The translations under genes were made by a program, and so were the position numbers. Below, piece by piece: positions 7,671-18,253 of a stretch of 64,000 bases of DNA. The stretch is from assembly GCF_030063475.1 (NCBI RefSeq), contig NZ_JASIRT010000008.1:124001-188000 (forward strand), given 5' to 3'. The stretch is from Roseomonas sp. E05. GTDB lineage: Bacteria > Pseudomonadota > Alphaproteobacteria > Acetobacterales > Acetobacteraceae. Below the pieces are notes generated by a model. The model was not told where the DNA came from and did no database searches. It saw only the letters and a program-made list of their open reading frames with translations. Within the stretch, counting starts at the first letter, position 1, and each line of letters starts with the position of its first letter.

Positions 7671-8513
7671 ATGAAGCTTCTGCGCTTTGGCGCGCCGGGC
7701 CAGGAGAAGCCGGGCCTGCTGGATGCCGACGGTACCATCCGTGACCTCTCCGGCGTGGTGCCCGACCTGGCCGGCGACGTGCTCTCGCCGGAGGGTCTCG
7801 CCAAGCTCGCGGCGCTGGACACTTCCAAACTGCCGGCGGTGAGCGGCTCGCCGCGGCTCGGCCCGCCGGTGGCGCGGATGACCAACTTCGTCTGCATCGG
7901 CCTGAACTACGCCGACCACGCCGCCGAAACCGGCGCCGCCATCCCGAAGGAGCCGATCATCTTCCTGAAGTCGCTCGGCGCCCTCAGCGGCCCGAACGAT
8001 GACGTGGAGATCCCCGCCGGCAGCACCAAGACCGACTGGGAGGTGGAACTCGCCATCATCATCGGCCGCCGCGCCAAGCGTGTCTCCGAAGATGAGGCGT
8101 TGGACTACGTGGCCGGCTACGCCCTCTGCAACGACGTCTCCGAGCGCGAATACCAGATCGAGCGCGGCGGCACCTGGGACAAGGGCAAGGGCTGCGACAC
8201 CTTCGGCCCGCTCGGCCCCTGGCTGGTGACCAAGGACGAGGTGCCGGACCCGCAGAACCTCGCCATGTTCTGCGAGGTGGACGGGGAACGCTACCAGGAC
8301 GGCTCGACCCGCACGATGATCTTCGGCGTGACGAAGCTCGTCTCCTACGTCTCGCAGTTCATCACGCTGCACCCGGGCGACGTGATCTCCACCGGTACGC
8401 CGCCGGGCGTCGGCATGGGGCAGAAGCCGCCGAAGTTCCTGAAGGCGGGGCAGACCATCCGCCTCGGCATCGAGGGGCTGGGCGAGCAGATGCAGAAGAC
8501 CGTCGGCGGCTAA
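7671..8513 (+). CDS. FAH-family 2,4-diketo-3-deoxy sugar acid hydrolase
   Basis: Fumarylacetoacetate hydrolase superfamily protein of 280 aa. An N-terminal lid domain of about 70 residues is followed by the FAH catalytic domain with CIGLNYADHAAE, EVELAIIIGRRA and DVSERE, whose acidic residues bind the divalent metal, and the C-terminal STGTPPGVGMG loop. Last gene of the dehydratase-SDR-FAH operon; in the non-phosphorylative L-fucose pathway this step cleaves the diketo acid to pyruvate and a hydroxyacid. A ureidoglycolate lyase-like role is a less likely alternative given the neighbours. Confidence 0.85.
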   Translation: MKLLRFGAPGQEKPGLLDADGTIRDLSGVVPDLAGDVLSPEGLAKLAALDTSKLPAVSGSPRLGPPVARMTNFVCIGLNYADHAAETGAAIPKEPIIFLKSLGALSGPNDDVEIPAGSTKTDWEVELAIIIGRRAKRVSEDEALDYVAGYALCNDVSEREYQIERGGTWDKGKGCDTFGPLGPWLVTKDEVPDPQNLAMFCEVDGERYQDGSTRTMIFGVTKLVSYVSQFITLHPGDVISTGTPPGVGMGQKPPKFLKAGQTIRLGIEGLGEQMQKTVGG

Positions 8514-8524
8514 AAAGAAACAGG

Positions 8525-8546
8525 TCGGGGGAAGGAATTCCCCCGA
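8525..8546. terminator. Bidirectional rho-independent terminator
   Basis: Perfect 9-bp stem (TCGGGGGAA with TTCCCCCGA) and a GGAA loop between the convergent FAH and ureG genes. T-rich sequence follows in both directions (ATCTTCTTTCT on plus, TTTCTTTTT on minus), so it should stop both transcripts. Confidence 0.75.
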
Positions 8547-8564
8547 ACCCCCATCTTCTTTCTG

Positions 8565-9254
8565 TCAGTTGGCGCTGCGCGGCGCGATGCCGCCGGAGCG
8601 CAGGACGAAATCGGCGATCTCCGCCACGCCCTGGTTGGCCTTCAGGTTGGTGAAGATGAAGGGGCGCTGGCCGCGCATCTTCTTCGCATCCCGGTCCATC
8701 ACGCCCAGGTCGGCGCCGACCAGCGGCGCGAGGTCGGTCTTGTTGATCACCAGCAGGTCGGAGCGCGTGATGCCAGGACCGCCCTTGCGCGGGATCTTGT
8801 CGCCCGCCGAGACGTCGATCACGTAGATCGTCAGATCGGCCAACTCCGGGCTGAAGGTGGCGGCCAGATTGTCGCCGCCGCTTTCGATGAACAGCATCTC
8901 CAGCCCCGGGAAGCGCGCCGTCATCTCCTGCACGGCGGCAAGGTTGATCGAGGCATCCTCGCGGATGGCGGTGTGCGGGCAACCGCCGGTCTCGACGCCG
9001 GTGATTCGCTCCGGCGCCAGCGCGCCGCTGCGCGTCAGGAACTCGGCATCCTCCTTGGTGTAGATGTCGTTGGTGATGACGGCAATGTTGTAGGCGTCGC
9101 GCAGGTGCTTGCAGAGCCGGTCGGTCAGCGCCGTCTTGCCGGAACCGACCGGGCCACCGATGCCGACGCGGAAGGGGCCGTTGTCCGCCCGATCGCCGGA
9201 GCGCGCCTCACGTGCGGAGGCCTGAAGCGGTCGGGCCAGATTGTCACTGCTCAT
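8565..9254 (-). CDS. ureG: Urease accessory GTPase UreG
   Basis: SIMIBI-class GTPase that powers nickel delivery to urease. 229 aa. P-loop GPVGSGKT near residues 33-40, the nickel-binding Cys-Pro-His in [14 protein letters not shown], the switch region [10 protein letters not shown] and the guanine-specificity NKTD are all visible. The N-terminal extension of about 25 residues is variable in the family. Last gene of the ureDABCEFG operon; its start overlaps the end of ureF by 4 bp, and a terminator follows. Confidence 0.97.
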   Translation of the reverse strand: MSSDNLARPLQASAREARSGDRADNGPFRVGIGGPVGSGKTALTDRLCKHLRDAYNIAVITNDIYTKEDAEFLTRSGALAPERITGVETGGCPHTAIREDASINLAAVQEMTARFPGLEMLFIESGGDNLAATFSPELADLTIYVIDVSAGDKIPRKGGPGITRSDLLVINKTDLAPLVGADLGVMDRDAKKMRGQRPFIFTNLKANQGVAEIADFVLRSGGIAPRSAN

Positions 9255-9949
9255 GAGCGGAAGAGCCTCGTGTATTGCGTCTCGTGGCGCATGGAGAAGA
9301 GGTCGAGGGCAGGCGCGGCGGTGCCGAGCGTGTCGAGATCAGCTGTGAGCCCGGCTTCGGTGGCGGCTTCCAGCACGGGGAACAGGGCGGCGGTGGCGAT
9401 CTGTCCGTCCGTCTGGCCGAGCGGCACCAGCCGCACCCCGGCCGAGACGAGGTTGGCCGCAAAGGCGGAGAGGAAGCCGAACAGCGCCGGGCGCAGCGGC
9501 ACGCCATGCCATGCCGCCGCCGCGCCGAAGGCCACGGGATGCGCGACATTCCCGCTGTGGCGCTGCGTGAAGGCGGCCAACCGCGCATCGGGCCAGGCGG
9601 CGTTGGTCACCTTCAGGAAGGCGCTGCCCTGCGCCATGGCCTCCAGCGCCGTCTCCCCCGTGCCGCGCCAGGCGGCGGCGAGTTCAGCCACGGTGTCCAG
9701 CGCGGCCTCGTCCTCCGCCGCAGCGGTGCGGAAGGCGGCCGTCAGGAGGGCGGCATCGATGCGTCCAGCCCCCGCCTCCAGCACTGCGCTGACGTAGGCA
9801 ATGAGCGTGGTCCGGTTCCGTACCGCGCCGTCCTCCACCGCCATCTCCAGCCCGTGGCTGTAGGTATAGGCGCCGACCGGATAGGCCGGGGAAAGCCAGG
9901 TCAGCAGGCGCTGGAGCGCGGCCTCAGTGGTGATGGTGGCCGTGGTCAT
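9251..9949 (-). CDS. ureF: Urease accessory protein UreF
   Basis: All-helical accessory protein acting with UreD and UreG as a nickel-insertion complex on apo-urease. The start is placed at 9949 ([16 protein letters not shown]); an in-frame upstream extension to 10021 is only the shifted reading of the histidine-rich ureE tail. Family hallmarks are [17 protein letters not shown] near the N-terminus and [14 protein letters not shown] in the middle. 232 aa, normal. It overlaps ureE by 26 bp and ureG by 4 bp, which suggests translational coupling. Confidence 0.93.
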   Translation of the reverse strand: MTTATITTEAALQRLLTWLSPAYPVGAYTYSHGLEMAVEDGAVRNRTTLIAYVSAVLEAGAGRIDAALLTAAFRTAAAEDEAALDTVAELAAAWRGTGETALEAMAQGSAFLKVTNAAWPDARLAAFTQRHSGNVAHPVAFGAAAAWHGVPLRPALFGFLSAFAANLVSAGVRLVPLGQTDGQIATAALFPVLEAATEAGLTADLDTLGTAAPALDLFSMRHETQYTRLFRS

Positions 9950-10460
9950 GGCCGCAGCCGCAATCCTCCCGTGCATGGTCGTGCCCGTGATGATGGCCTT
10001 CGTGGCGGTTGTGCTCGCCATAAGCGCCGCCCTCCGGGTTGAAGGGCGCCTCCACCTTGGCCAGCGTGGCGCCGAGGCCTTCCAGCATCCGCGCGATGAC
10101 GTGGTCGTCGCGGATCAGGATGCGCTCGGCATCGAGTTCCGCGGGCAGGTGGCGGTTGCCGAGATGCCAGGCCAGCCGCATCAGGTGCTGCGGGTCGCGC
10201 CCGCGCACCTCTACCAGCGGCTCCGGCGCCGCCTGCACCAGGACGACCCCGCCGCCTTCCAGCAGCAGCCCGTCGCCGTCGTGCAGCACGCGGGCCTCAG
10301 GCAGGTCCAGCAGGAAGGCCGTGCCTTTCTGCCCGATGTAGCGCTTGCGGCGGCGGTGGCGGTCGTCGAAGTCCACCACCACCACGTCGCGCGCGGCGCG
10401 CGCCTGCCACGCACCGGCAGGAAGCACCTGGGTGGCGCGGGGGAGGGTTTCGTCAGTCAT
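9924..10460 (-). CDS. ureE: Urease accessory metallochaperone UreE
   Basis: Nickel-binding chaperone supplying Ni to UreG and urease. 178 aa: N-terminal peptide-binding domain, a central metal-binding domain with [11 protein letters not shown], and a C-terminal tail of about 26 residues very rich in histidine ([19 protein letters not shown]) that can hold several Ni ions. The Cys-Gly-Cys inside the His tail is an extra possible ligand. Lies between ureC and ureF in the operon. Confidence 0.95.
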   Translation of the reverse strand: MTDETLPRATQVLPAGAWQARAARDVVVVDFDDRHRRRKRYIGQKGTAFLLDLPEARVLHDGDGLLLEGGGVVLVQAAPEPLVEVRGRDPQHLMRLAWHLGNRHLPAELDAERILIRDDHVIARMLEGLGATLAKVEAPFNPEGGAYGEHNRHEGHHHGHDHAREDCGCGHDHGHHHH

Positions 10461-10480
10461 TGCTCGCTCTCCGGCGGCGT

Positions 10481-12193
<1,713 letters not shown>

Positions 12194-12194
12194 G

Positions 12195-12500
12195 TCAGAG
12201 GCTCCCCTCGGTCTCGCCGCGGAAGCCGTGCACGACGCGCGCGCCGGCGAAGGGCACCAGCCTTACCTTGCGGCTCTGGCCGGGCTCGAAGCGGACGGCC
12301 GTACCGGCAGGAATGTCCAGCCGCTTGCCGCGCGCCGCGCCGCGGTCGAAGGCGAGCGCCGGGTTGGTTTCCTGGAAGTGGTAGTGGCTGCCGACCTGGA
12401 TCGGCCGGTCGCCGGTATTGGCGACCTCGATCTCGGTGACGTCACGACCGGCATTCAGCTCGATCTCGCCGGCGGCGGGAATGATCTCACCCGGAATCAT
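12195..12500 (-). CDS. ureB: Urease subunit beta
   Basis: Structural subunit of 101 aa starting [18 protein letters not shown], a typical UreB start. An in-frame upstream extension to 12581 was rejected because it is antisense-like and overlaps ure[15 protein letters not shown] and [15 protein letters not shown] are family hallmarks. Lies between ureA and ureC as a separate subunit, as is usual in proteobacteria. Confidence 0.97.
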   Translation of the reverse strand: MIPGEIIPAAGEIELNAGRDVTEIEVANTGDRPIQVGSHYHFQETNPALAFDRGAARGKRLDIPAGTAVRFEPGQSRKVRLVPFAGARVVHGFRGETEGSL

Positions 12501-12510
12501 GGCGCGCTCC

Positions 12511-12813
12511 TCAGCGGATCGGGTTGTGCACGGTGACGAGCTTGGTACCGTCCGGGAAGGTGGCCTCCACCTGGATCTCATGGATCATCTCGGGGATGCC
12601 TTCCATCACCTGCTCGCGGGTCAGGACGGTGGCGCCGTCGCGCATCAGTTCGGCCACGCTGCGGCCGTCGCGCGCGCCTTCCACCACATGGTCGGTGATC
12701 AGCGCGATCGCCTCCGGGTGGTTCAGCTTCACGCCACGGGCCAGGCGCCGGCGCGCCACCTCGGCGGCCATGGCGACCAGGAGCTTGTCCTTCTCGCGGG
12801 GGGTCAGGTGCAT
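12511..12813 (-). CDS. ureA: Urease subunit gamma
   Basis: 100-aa structural subunit starting [20 protein letters not shown], with LKLNHPEA-like ([11 protein letters not shown]) and [19 protein letters not shown], which are diagnostic. First structural gene after ureD, 48 bp downstream of it, and 10 bp upstream of ureB. Confidence 0.98.
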   Translation of the reverse strand: MHLTPREKDKLLVAMAAEVARRRLARGVKLNHPEAIALITDHVVEGARDGRSVAELMRDGATVLTREQVMEGIPEMIHEIQVEATFPDGTKLVTVHNPIR

Positions 12814-12861
12814 CGGGCCATCCTGCGGAGCGTGTTGCGGATCATTGTGCGGCGGGGGCGC

Positions 12862-13707
12862 TCAGCTCGTCCACAGCCGCGGCAGGCGGGCCGGCAGGCC
12901 GAGGGCACTGGCGCGCAGCGCAGGAACGGCCGCCGAGACGGCCTCGCGCACGTCACGCGCCTCACCGAGGAAGCGGGCGACCAGCAGGCCGGGGCGGGCG
13001 AGGGTGGCGGCATGCCCGGCCTCGCGCAGCCGCTCGCGCGCCGCGGAGGCCTCGGCCTCGCTGCCGGCCAGGAGCAACACCGCCGAGGCTTCGGCCCCGG
13101 CAAAGCCGAAAGGCGCTTCCAGGCTTGTGGAGGGCGCCTCCGCGAGGCGGGTGGCATCCGCCCAGTGCATCCGCTCCTCGCGCCAGATCCGCCAGGAGTC
13201 GAACAGCGCACCCTGCCGCAGCCGCTCGCCACGCGCCACGCGGCCGAAGACCACCATCTCCGCCGCCAGCAGCCTGGCACCAGGGGCGAGATGCACCTGC
13301 ATCCGCCTGTCCAGCCGTGCGCCATCGAACAGGATGGTCTCCTGCGGCAGCCACTCCAGCATGGCGCCGCTGGCGAGGGTCAGCGATGTGGTGAGCCGGG
13401 TGGCGGCGTCCAGGCTGCGATAGACCTTCTCCGCCGCCGGCGTGGTCAGGCTGGCGCCGGCGCCAGCCTCGATTCGCACCACCGTTTCCAGGGAATCGCC
13501 GCCGGCCAGCCCGCCACCGACATTCACCAGGGCCGCGAGCGGCAGATCGTCCGGCTCCGGCCTCGGGAAGAGCACGCGCAGCGGAGCGGCGTGGAACAGG
13601 TGCCGCAAGGTGGTGCCGCGTGGGCTGCGCACGAAGGTGAGCTCCGCCCGGCCATGGGCGCGCTGGTGGGAGGGGAGAGGGGAAGCAGGCATGAGCGGGG
13701 AATTCAT
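12862..13707 (-). CDS. ureD: Urease accessory protein UreD
   Basis: Scaffold protein (UreD/UreH) that binds apo-urease and recruits UreF and UreG. 281 aa. Recognisable motifs are NVGGGLAGGDSLE, TTPAAEKVYRS and LEWLPQETILFDGA. The first in-frame ATG (13707) is used; a second ATG five codons later (13692) is equally possible, and neither has a strong ribosome binding site. First gene of the operon, so the operon promoter should lie between here and the two-component genes at 13708-13798, unless transcription continues from them. Confidence 0.95.
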   Translation of the reverse strand: MNSPLMPASPLPSHQRAHGRAELTFVRSPRGTTLRHLFHAAPLRVLFPRPEPDDLPLAALVNVGGGLAGGDSLETVVRIEAGAGASLTTPAAEKVYRSLDAATRLTTSLTLASGAMLEWLPQETILFDGARLDRRMQVHLAPGARLLAAEMVVFGRVARGERLRQGALFDSWRIWREERMHWADATRLAEAPSTSLEAPFGFAGAEASAVLLLAGSEAEASAARERLREAGHAATLARPGLLVARFLGEARDVREAVSAAVPALRASALGLPARLPRLWTS

Positions 13708-13719
13708 GCAAGGGACAGG

Positions 13720-13772
13720 CCAGAGGGGGCGCCGGCCCCTCTGGACACTCCCACCGGGGGAACCGTGTTCCC
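13720..13772 (-). terminator. Two hairpins between the two-component genes and ureD
   Basis: CCAGAGGGG/CCCCTCTGG (13720-13744, 9-bp stem, 7-nt loop) and GGGAAC/GTTCCC (13758-13772, 6-bp stem, 3-nt loop). Both lie downstream of the response-regulator stop (13799) on the minus strand and upstream of ureD. They could end the regulator transcript or modulate readthrough into urease. No T-tract. Confidence 0.45.
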
Positions 13773-13798
13773 TTGGACCCCGCCATCAGCAGGTCGCA

Positions 13799-14731
13799 TC
13801 AGCCGCCCCCCAGAACACGCACCGCCAGGGCCGCCGCCGAGGCACGGTTCTCCACGCCGAGCTTGCTGAAAATTCCCTCCAGGTGCTTGTTCACCGTGCG
13901 CGGGCTCATCACCAGGATCTCGGCGATGTCGCGGTTGGATTTGCCGCGGCCGAGCCAGAGCAGCACCTCCGCCTCGCGCGCCGTCAGGCCGAGCCGGTCG
14001 CGCAGCACCGCCTCCTCCCGCCCGGGATCGGAGGCGGTGATGCGCAGCAGCAGCTCCTCCGCCTCGATCTGCCCGACATGCTGGAACTCCACGCGCCGCC
14101 CATCCGCCAGCGTGACGGGAGCGAGGCGCGGCGCCTCCCCCGCCGGCAGCGGCGCCCAGTTCGGGATGCGCAGGCCGGTCAGCCCGGCATCCGCCTCCTC
14201 GGCGCCGGGCGGCGTGGCGGCGCGCAGCAGCGCGGCGGCCTGCGGCGTCGCCCAGAGCACGCCGCCCTCCCGGTCCACCGCCAGCAGGTAGCGCCCCGCC
14301 ACGTCCAGCGCCGCATGCGCGCTGCGCGTCAGGCGGGCATTGGCCAGATGCGCGCTGATCCGGGCCAGAACCTCGTCCGGCACCACCGGCTTGATGACAT
14401 AGTCCACGCCGCCGGCATCGAAGCCGCGCACCACGTCCTCGCTCTCCGTCAAGCCGGTCATGAAGATGACGGGCACCGGGACCAGCGCGGCATTGCGCTT
14501 CATCCGCCGGCAGGCCTCGAACCCATCCATCCCCGGCATCACCGCGTCCATCAGCACGATGTCCGGGATGATGCGCTCGATCACCGCCATGGCGGCGGCG
14601 GCGGACTGCGCCACCAGCACCATGTAGCCGGCGCCCTCCAGCGTGTCGTTCAGCAGGCCGAGCGTGCCGGGCGCGTCATCCACCACCAGCACGATATCGC
14701 GGCGCTCGGTGGCGCGGGGATGCTCAGGCAT
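13799..14731 (-). CDS. Response regulator with LuxR-type HTH
   Basis: 310 aa. N-terminal receiver domain (VLVVDDAPGT acidic pocket, phosphorylatable Asp in IVLMDAVMPGMDG, Lys in VIKPVVPDE), a PAS-like middle (about residues 140-235, AVDREGGVLWATPQAA), and a C-terminal LuxR/FixJ helix-turn-helix (LTAREAEVLLWLGRGKSNRD, then MSPRTVNKHLEGIFSKLGV). Start at 14731 overlaps the end of the permease-kinase gene by 8 bp, so the two are a cognate pair. Located between the kinase and urease, it is the probable transcription activator of the urea genes; that target is inferred. Confidence 0.92.
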   Translation of the reverse strand: MPEHPRATERRDIVLVVDDAPGTLGLLNDTLEGAGYMVLVAQSAAAAMAVIERIIPDIVLMDAVMPGMDGFEACRRMKRNAALVPVPVIFMTGLTESEDVVRGFDAGGVDYVIKPVVPDEVLARISAHLANARLTRSAHAALDVAGRYLLAVDREGGVLWATPQAAALLRAATPPGAEEADAGLTGLRIPNWAPLPAGEAPRLAPVTLADGRRVEFQHVGQIEAEELLLRITASDPGREEAVLRDRLGLTAREAEVLLWLGRGKSNRDIAEILVMSPRTVNKHLEGIFSKLGVENRASAAALAVRVLGGG

Positions 14732-17700
14732 CGGCGCCCGACTCCGGGGGGGCCGGTTCGGCCTCCGGCAGGGCTGCCATGAAGGCGTCGAGCCGGTAGT
14801 CGGCGATGAAGCCGCGCAGCTCGGCAATGGCGGCGCGGGCCTCCGGCGCCTCGGCTTCCAGCGCGTCCAGCTGCTCGCGAATGCCGCCGACATAGCCGAT
14901 CGCGGCGAGCTGGCGCAGATTGGCGGCCTGCTCCGGGGTCAGCTGCACCGTGGCCGCCGAGGGTGCGGCGGGCGGGGCCTCGGCGAAGGTCCAGGTGACG
15001 CCGAGCAGCTCGCCGATTTTCTCCAGCAGCGCGGCCAGCGAGAGCGGCTTGGGCAAGACGTCGTTGTGGTGCTGGCCTTCGCCGGGCGGCCCGAGTTCCA
15101 GCGCATTGGCGGAGACCATGAGGATGGGGGCCGTCTGCCCGGCATCCTCGCGCAGGCGCCGCGCCAGCTCCCACCCCGTCATGCCGGGCATGGCGATGTC
15201 GAGCAGGAAGAGGTCCGGCGCCCCCTCGGCCGCGAGCGCCAGGCATTCTGGGCCCTCCGACGCCAGCCGCACCTCGAAACCGAGCGGCTCCAGCAGGTCC
15301 GCCACCAGGGCGCGATGCGCGGCATCGTCGTCCGCCACCAGCACGCGGAGCGGGCGAGCCGCCGTCGCCCGGCCGGTGATGCTCCGCTCCACCTCGACAG
15401 GGCCGCCCGTCCGGCCGGAGAGCAGCAGCCGCACGCGGAAGCGGCTGCCCTCGCCGAGCCGGCTGCTGACCGAGACCTCGCCGCCCATCACCTCCACCAG
15501 CGTCTTGCAGATGGTCAGGCCGAGGCCGACGCCGGGCGTCGAGGGCGCGTGCGAGTTGGCGCCGCGCTGGAAGGGCTCGAAGATGCGGGCGAGGTCCGCT
15601 TCCGCGATGCCGATGCCGGTGTCGATGACCTCGAAATCCGCCACCTCCGAGCGGAAGCGCAGCCGCAGCGTCACGCCGCCCGTGCGGGTGAACTTGATGG
15701 CGTTGGAGAGCAGGTTGATCAGGATCTGCCGCAGCCGCCGCTCATCGGTATAGACCAGCTCCGGCATCCGCACCGGCGCGTCGAAGGTGAAGGCGATGCT
15801 CTTCGCCTCCGCCTGCAGGCGCAGCATCTGCACGATCTGCTCGAGGAACTCCGGCAGGCGCACGGCGTCGCGATACAGCTCGATGCGCCCGGCCTCGATC
15901 TTGGAGATGTCGAGCAGCCCCTCGATCAGCGCCGCCAGGTGCTCGCCGGAGCGGCGGATGGTGCGCACGCCGTCGCGCCGGCGCTCCGGAATGGCCGGAT
16001 CGCGCTCCAGCAGCTGCGCATAGCCGAGGATGGCGTTGAGCGGCGAGCGCAGTTCGTGGCTGATGCCGATGACGTAGCGGCTCTTGGCGAGATTGGCGGC
16101 CTCGGCGGCCTCCTTGGCCTTCTGGAGCGCGGCGTCGGTGCGCTGGTGGGCGCGGATTTCGCTCAGCAGCAGGCTGGTTTGCCGGCGCGTCTCCTCCTGC
16201 GCCACCTTGCGGCTCTCATGCGCCAGGACCAGGGCCCAGGCAACGATGCCGCCGATGACCGCCAGCACGAAGAAGGCCTTCCAGAAGGCGGCGTTGAGGT
16301 CCGGGCTGGCCGGCGCCTGGGCGCGGATACCGAGGAAGACCAGGCTGATGGTGGCCACGAACAGCAGGAAGACCACCAGGAAGGAGCCGACCGGCGTGCC
16401 CAGCGCGCGCAGCACCGGGGCGGGCAGGGCGGCGCGCAGCGGCGTCATGATCTGGGCGGAGAGGCGCGCATGCGGCTTGCAGCCATCGCCGCAGCGGGCG
16501 TCGAGCGAGCAGCAGAGCGAGCAGATCGGGCCGGTATAGACGGGGCAATAGGCCATGTCGCGCGGCTCGAAGCGGTGCTCGCAGATGACGCATTGCAGGT
16601 TCGGCCTGGCAGCCCAGGCGGCACGCGGCTTGCGCGCGAGGTAGTAGCGGCCCTCCGTCGCCCAGGCGATCACCGGCGCCGCGACGAAGGCCACACCGAA
16701 GGCGATGAAAGTGGCCATGGCCTGCGCCAGCGGGCCGAGGAAGCCGTAATAGGCCAGGAAGGAGGCGGCGACGGAGAGCGCCATGCTGCCGACGCCCACC
16801 GGGTTGACGTCGTAGAGATGCGCCCGCTTGAACTCGATGCCATCCGGGCTGAGGCCGAGCGGCTTGTTGACGGCGAGGTCGGCCACCAGCGCGCCCATCC
16901 AGGCGGCGGCGACGTTGGAATAGACGAACAGCACCTGCTCGATGGTGTTGTAGACGCCGAGCTCCATCAGCAGCAGCGCGACGGCGATGTTGAACACCAG
17001 CCAGACCACCCGGCCGGGATGGCTGTGTGTCAGCCGCGAGAAGAAGTTCGACCAGGCGAGCGAGCCGGCATAGGCGTTGGTGACGTTGATCTTGATCTGC
17101 GACAGCGCGACGAAGACCGCCGTCACCACCAGCGCCAGGGTGGGCGAGGCGAGCAGGGTGCCGAAGGCGAGGCGGTACATCTCGGCCGGCTGCACCGCCT
17201 GCGCGACGGAAAGCCCGGCGCGCAGCGCGGCATAGGCGAGGAAGGAACCGGCCAGCAGCTTCAGCACGTCGAAGGCGATCCAGCCCGGCCCGCCGGCCAG
17301 CAGCGCGCCCCACCAGACCCAGCCGCGCTGCGTGGCCCGCGGAGGGAGGAAGCGGATGTAGTCCACCTGCTCGCCGGTCTGGGTGATCAGCGCGAAGAGG
17401 ATGGAGGCGGCGGCGCCGAAGGCCAGCAGGTTGAAGCCACCTGTGCCCTGGCTCCCGCCATACTCCGTCCATTCCGACAGCCAGTCCGGGTGCGCCACCA
17501 TCACCGCCAGCAGGGGCAGCAGGTTCAGCACCAGCCAGACGGGCTGCGTCCAGGTCTGCACCCGGCTGATGAAGGTGATGCCATGGGTGACCAGCGGCAC
17601 CACCACAACGGCGCAGAGGATATAGCCGAGCCAGAGCGGCACGCCGAAGAAGCTGTCCAGCATGGCGGCCAGGATCACCGCCTCGATGCCGAAGAAGATG

Positions 17701-18080
17701 AAGGTGAAGCTGGCGTAGATCAGCGAGGTGATGGTCGAGCCGATATAGCCGAAGCCGGCGCCGCGGGTGAGCAGGTCGATATCCACGCCTGCCCGCGCCG
17801 CGTTCAGGCAGATCGGCAGGGAAGCCGCGAAGATCAGCAGGCTGACGAAGAGGATGGCCGCCACGCTGTTGGTGAAGCCATGCGCCACGGTGAGCGCGCC
17901 GCCGATCGCCTCCAGCGCCAGGAAGGAGATCGAACCGAGGGCGGTGTTGGCCACCCGGAAGGCCGACCACTTGCGGGCGCTCTCGGCGGTGAAACGGAGG
18001 GCATAATCCTCCATCGTCTCGTCGGCGACCCAGCGGTTGTAGTCGCGCCGGATGCGCAGGATGCGCTGGCGTGTCGCCAT
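14724..18080 (-). CDS. NCS1-type permease fused to hybrid sensor histidine kinase
   Basis: 1118-aa fusion. Residues 1-480: about twelve membrane segments resembling the NCS1 nucleobase/allantoin/cytosine permease family. Residues 497-534: a cysteine cluster, C-x2-C-x11-C-x7-C-x2-C-C-x5-C-x3-C, which looks like a zinc-binding motif. Residues 560-620: two further membrane segments. Then HisKA with H675 (ISHELRSPLNAILGYAQLL), HATPase (INLLSNAIKF, GVGLGLTICK), a receiver domain (VLVADDD, LFLLDIAMPGMTG) and a helical tail from about 1020. It lies divergently from urtA and is coupled to a LuxR-type regulator, so it probably senses urea or a related nitrogen compound. Transporter-kinase fusions such as CbrA are known with SSS permeases; here the permease is NCS1-like. 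Whether it also transports is unknown. Confidence 0.88.
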   Translation of the reverse strand: MATRQRILRIRRDYNRWVADETMEDYALRFTAESARKWSAFRVANTALGSISFLALEAIGGALTVAHGFTNSVAAILFVSLLIFAASLPICLNAARAGVDIDLLTRGAGFGYIGSTITSLIYASFTFIFFGIEAVILAAMLDSFFGVPLWLGYILCAVVVVPLVTHGITFISRVQTWTQPVWLVLNLLPLLAVMVAHPDWLSEWTEYGGSQGTGGFNLLAFGAAASILFALITQTGEQVDYIRFLPPRATQRGWVWWGALLAGGPGWIAFDVLKLLAGSFLAYAALRAGLSVAQAVQPAEMYRLAFGTLLASPTLALVVTAVFVALSQIKINVTNAYAGSLAWSNFFSRLTHSHPGRVVWLVFNIAVALLLMELGVYNTIEQVLFVYSNVAAAWMGALVADLAVNKPLGLSPDGIEFKRAHLYDVNPVGVGSMALSVAASFLAYYGFLGPLAQAMATFIAFGVAFVAAPVIAWATEGRYYLARKPRAAWAARPNLQCVICEHRFEPRDMAYCPVYTGPICSLCCSLDARCGDGCKPHARLSAQIMTPLRAALPAPVLRALGTPVGSFLVVFLLFVATISLVFLGIRAQAPASPDLNAAFWKAFFVLAVIGGIVAWALVLAHESRKVAQEETRRQTSLLLSEIRAHQRTDAALQKAKEAAEAANLAKSRYVIGISHELRSPLNAILGYAQLLERDPAIPERRRDGVRTIRRSGEHLAALIEGLLDISKIEAGRIELYRDAVRLPEFLEQIVQMLRLQAEAKSIAFTFDAPVRMPELVYTDERRLRQILINLLSNAIKFTRTGGVTLRLRFRSEVADFEVIDTGIGIAEADLARIFEPFQRGANSHAPSTPGVGLGLTICKTLVEVMGGEVSVSSRLGEGSRFRVRLLLSGRTGGPVEVERSITGRATAARPLRVLVADDDAAHRALVADLLEPLGFEVRLASEGPECLALAAEGAPDLFLLDIAMPGMTGWELARRLREDAGQTAPILMVSANALELGPPGEGQHHNDVLPKPLSLAALLEKIGELLGVTWTFAEAPPAAPSAATVQLTPEQAANLRQLAAIGYVGGIREQLDALEAEAPEARAAIAELRGFIADYRLDAFMAALPEAEPAPPESGADA

Positions 18081-18166
18081 GCGGGGCGTGGTCCTCGCTC
18101 TGCCGCTCGGGAGGGGAGGGGCAAGAGTGGGGCCGCGCCGGCGCGAGCGTCAAGCACGGGGCGGCT

Positions 18167-18180
18167 ACGTCATTTGACGT
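18167..18180. promoter_or_regulatory. Perfect dyad in the kinase-urtA divergent region
   Basis: ACGTCA-TT-TGACGT is a perfect 6-bp inverted repeat with a 2-bp centre, roughly midway between the divergent starts at 18080 and 18254. It is a candidate operator, possibly for the LuxR-type regulator or a global nitrogen regulator. The right half includes TTGACG, which could double as a -35 element for urtA. Confidence 0.4.
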
Positions 18181-18253
18181 ATTCGCTTCCGCAAGGACCG
18201 CCCCAAGACTGCCGGGCATGCGAGGCGGCCCTTGCCGCGCCAGGAGACGAGCC

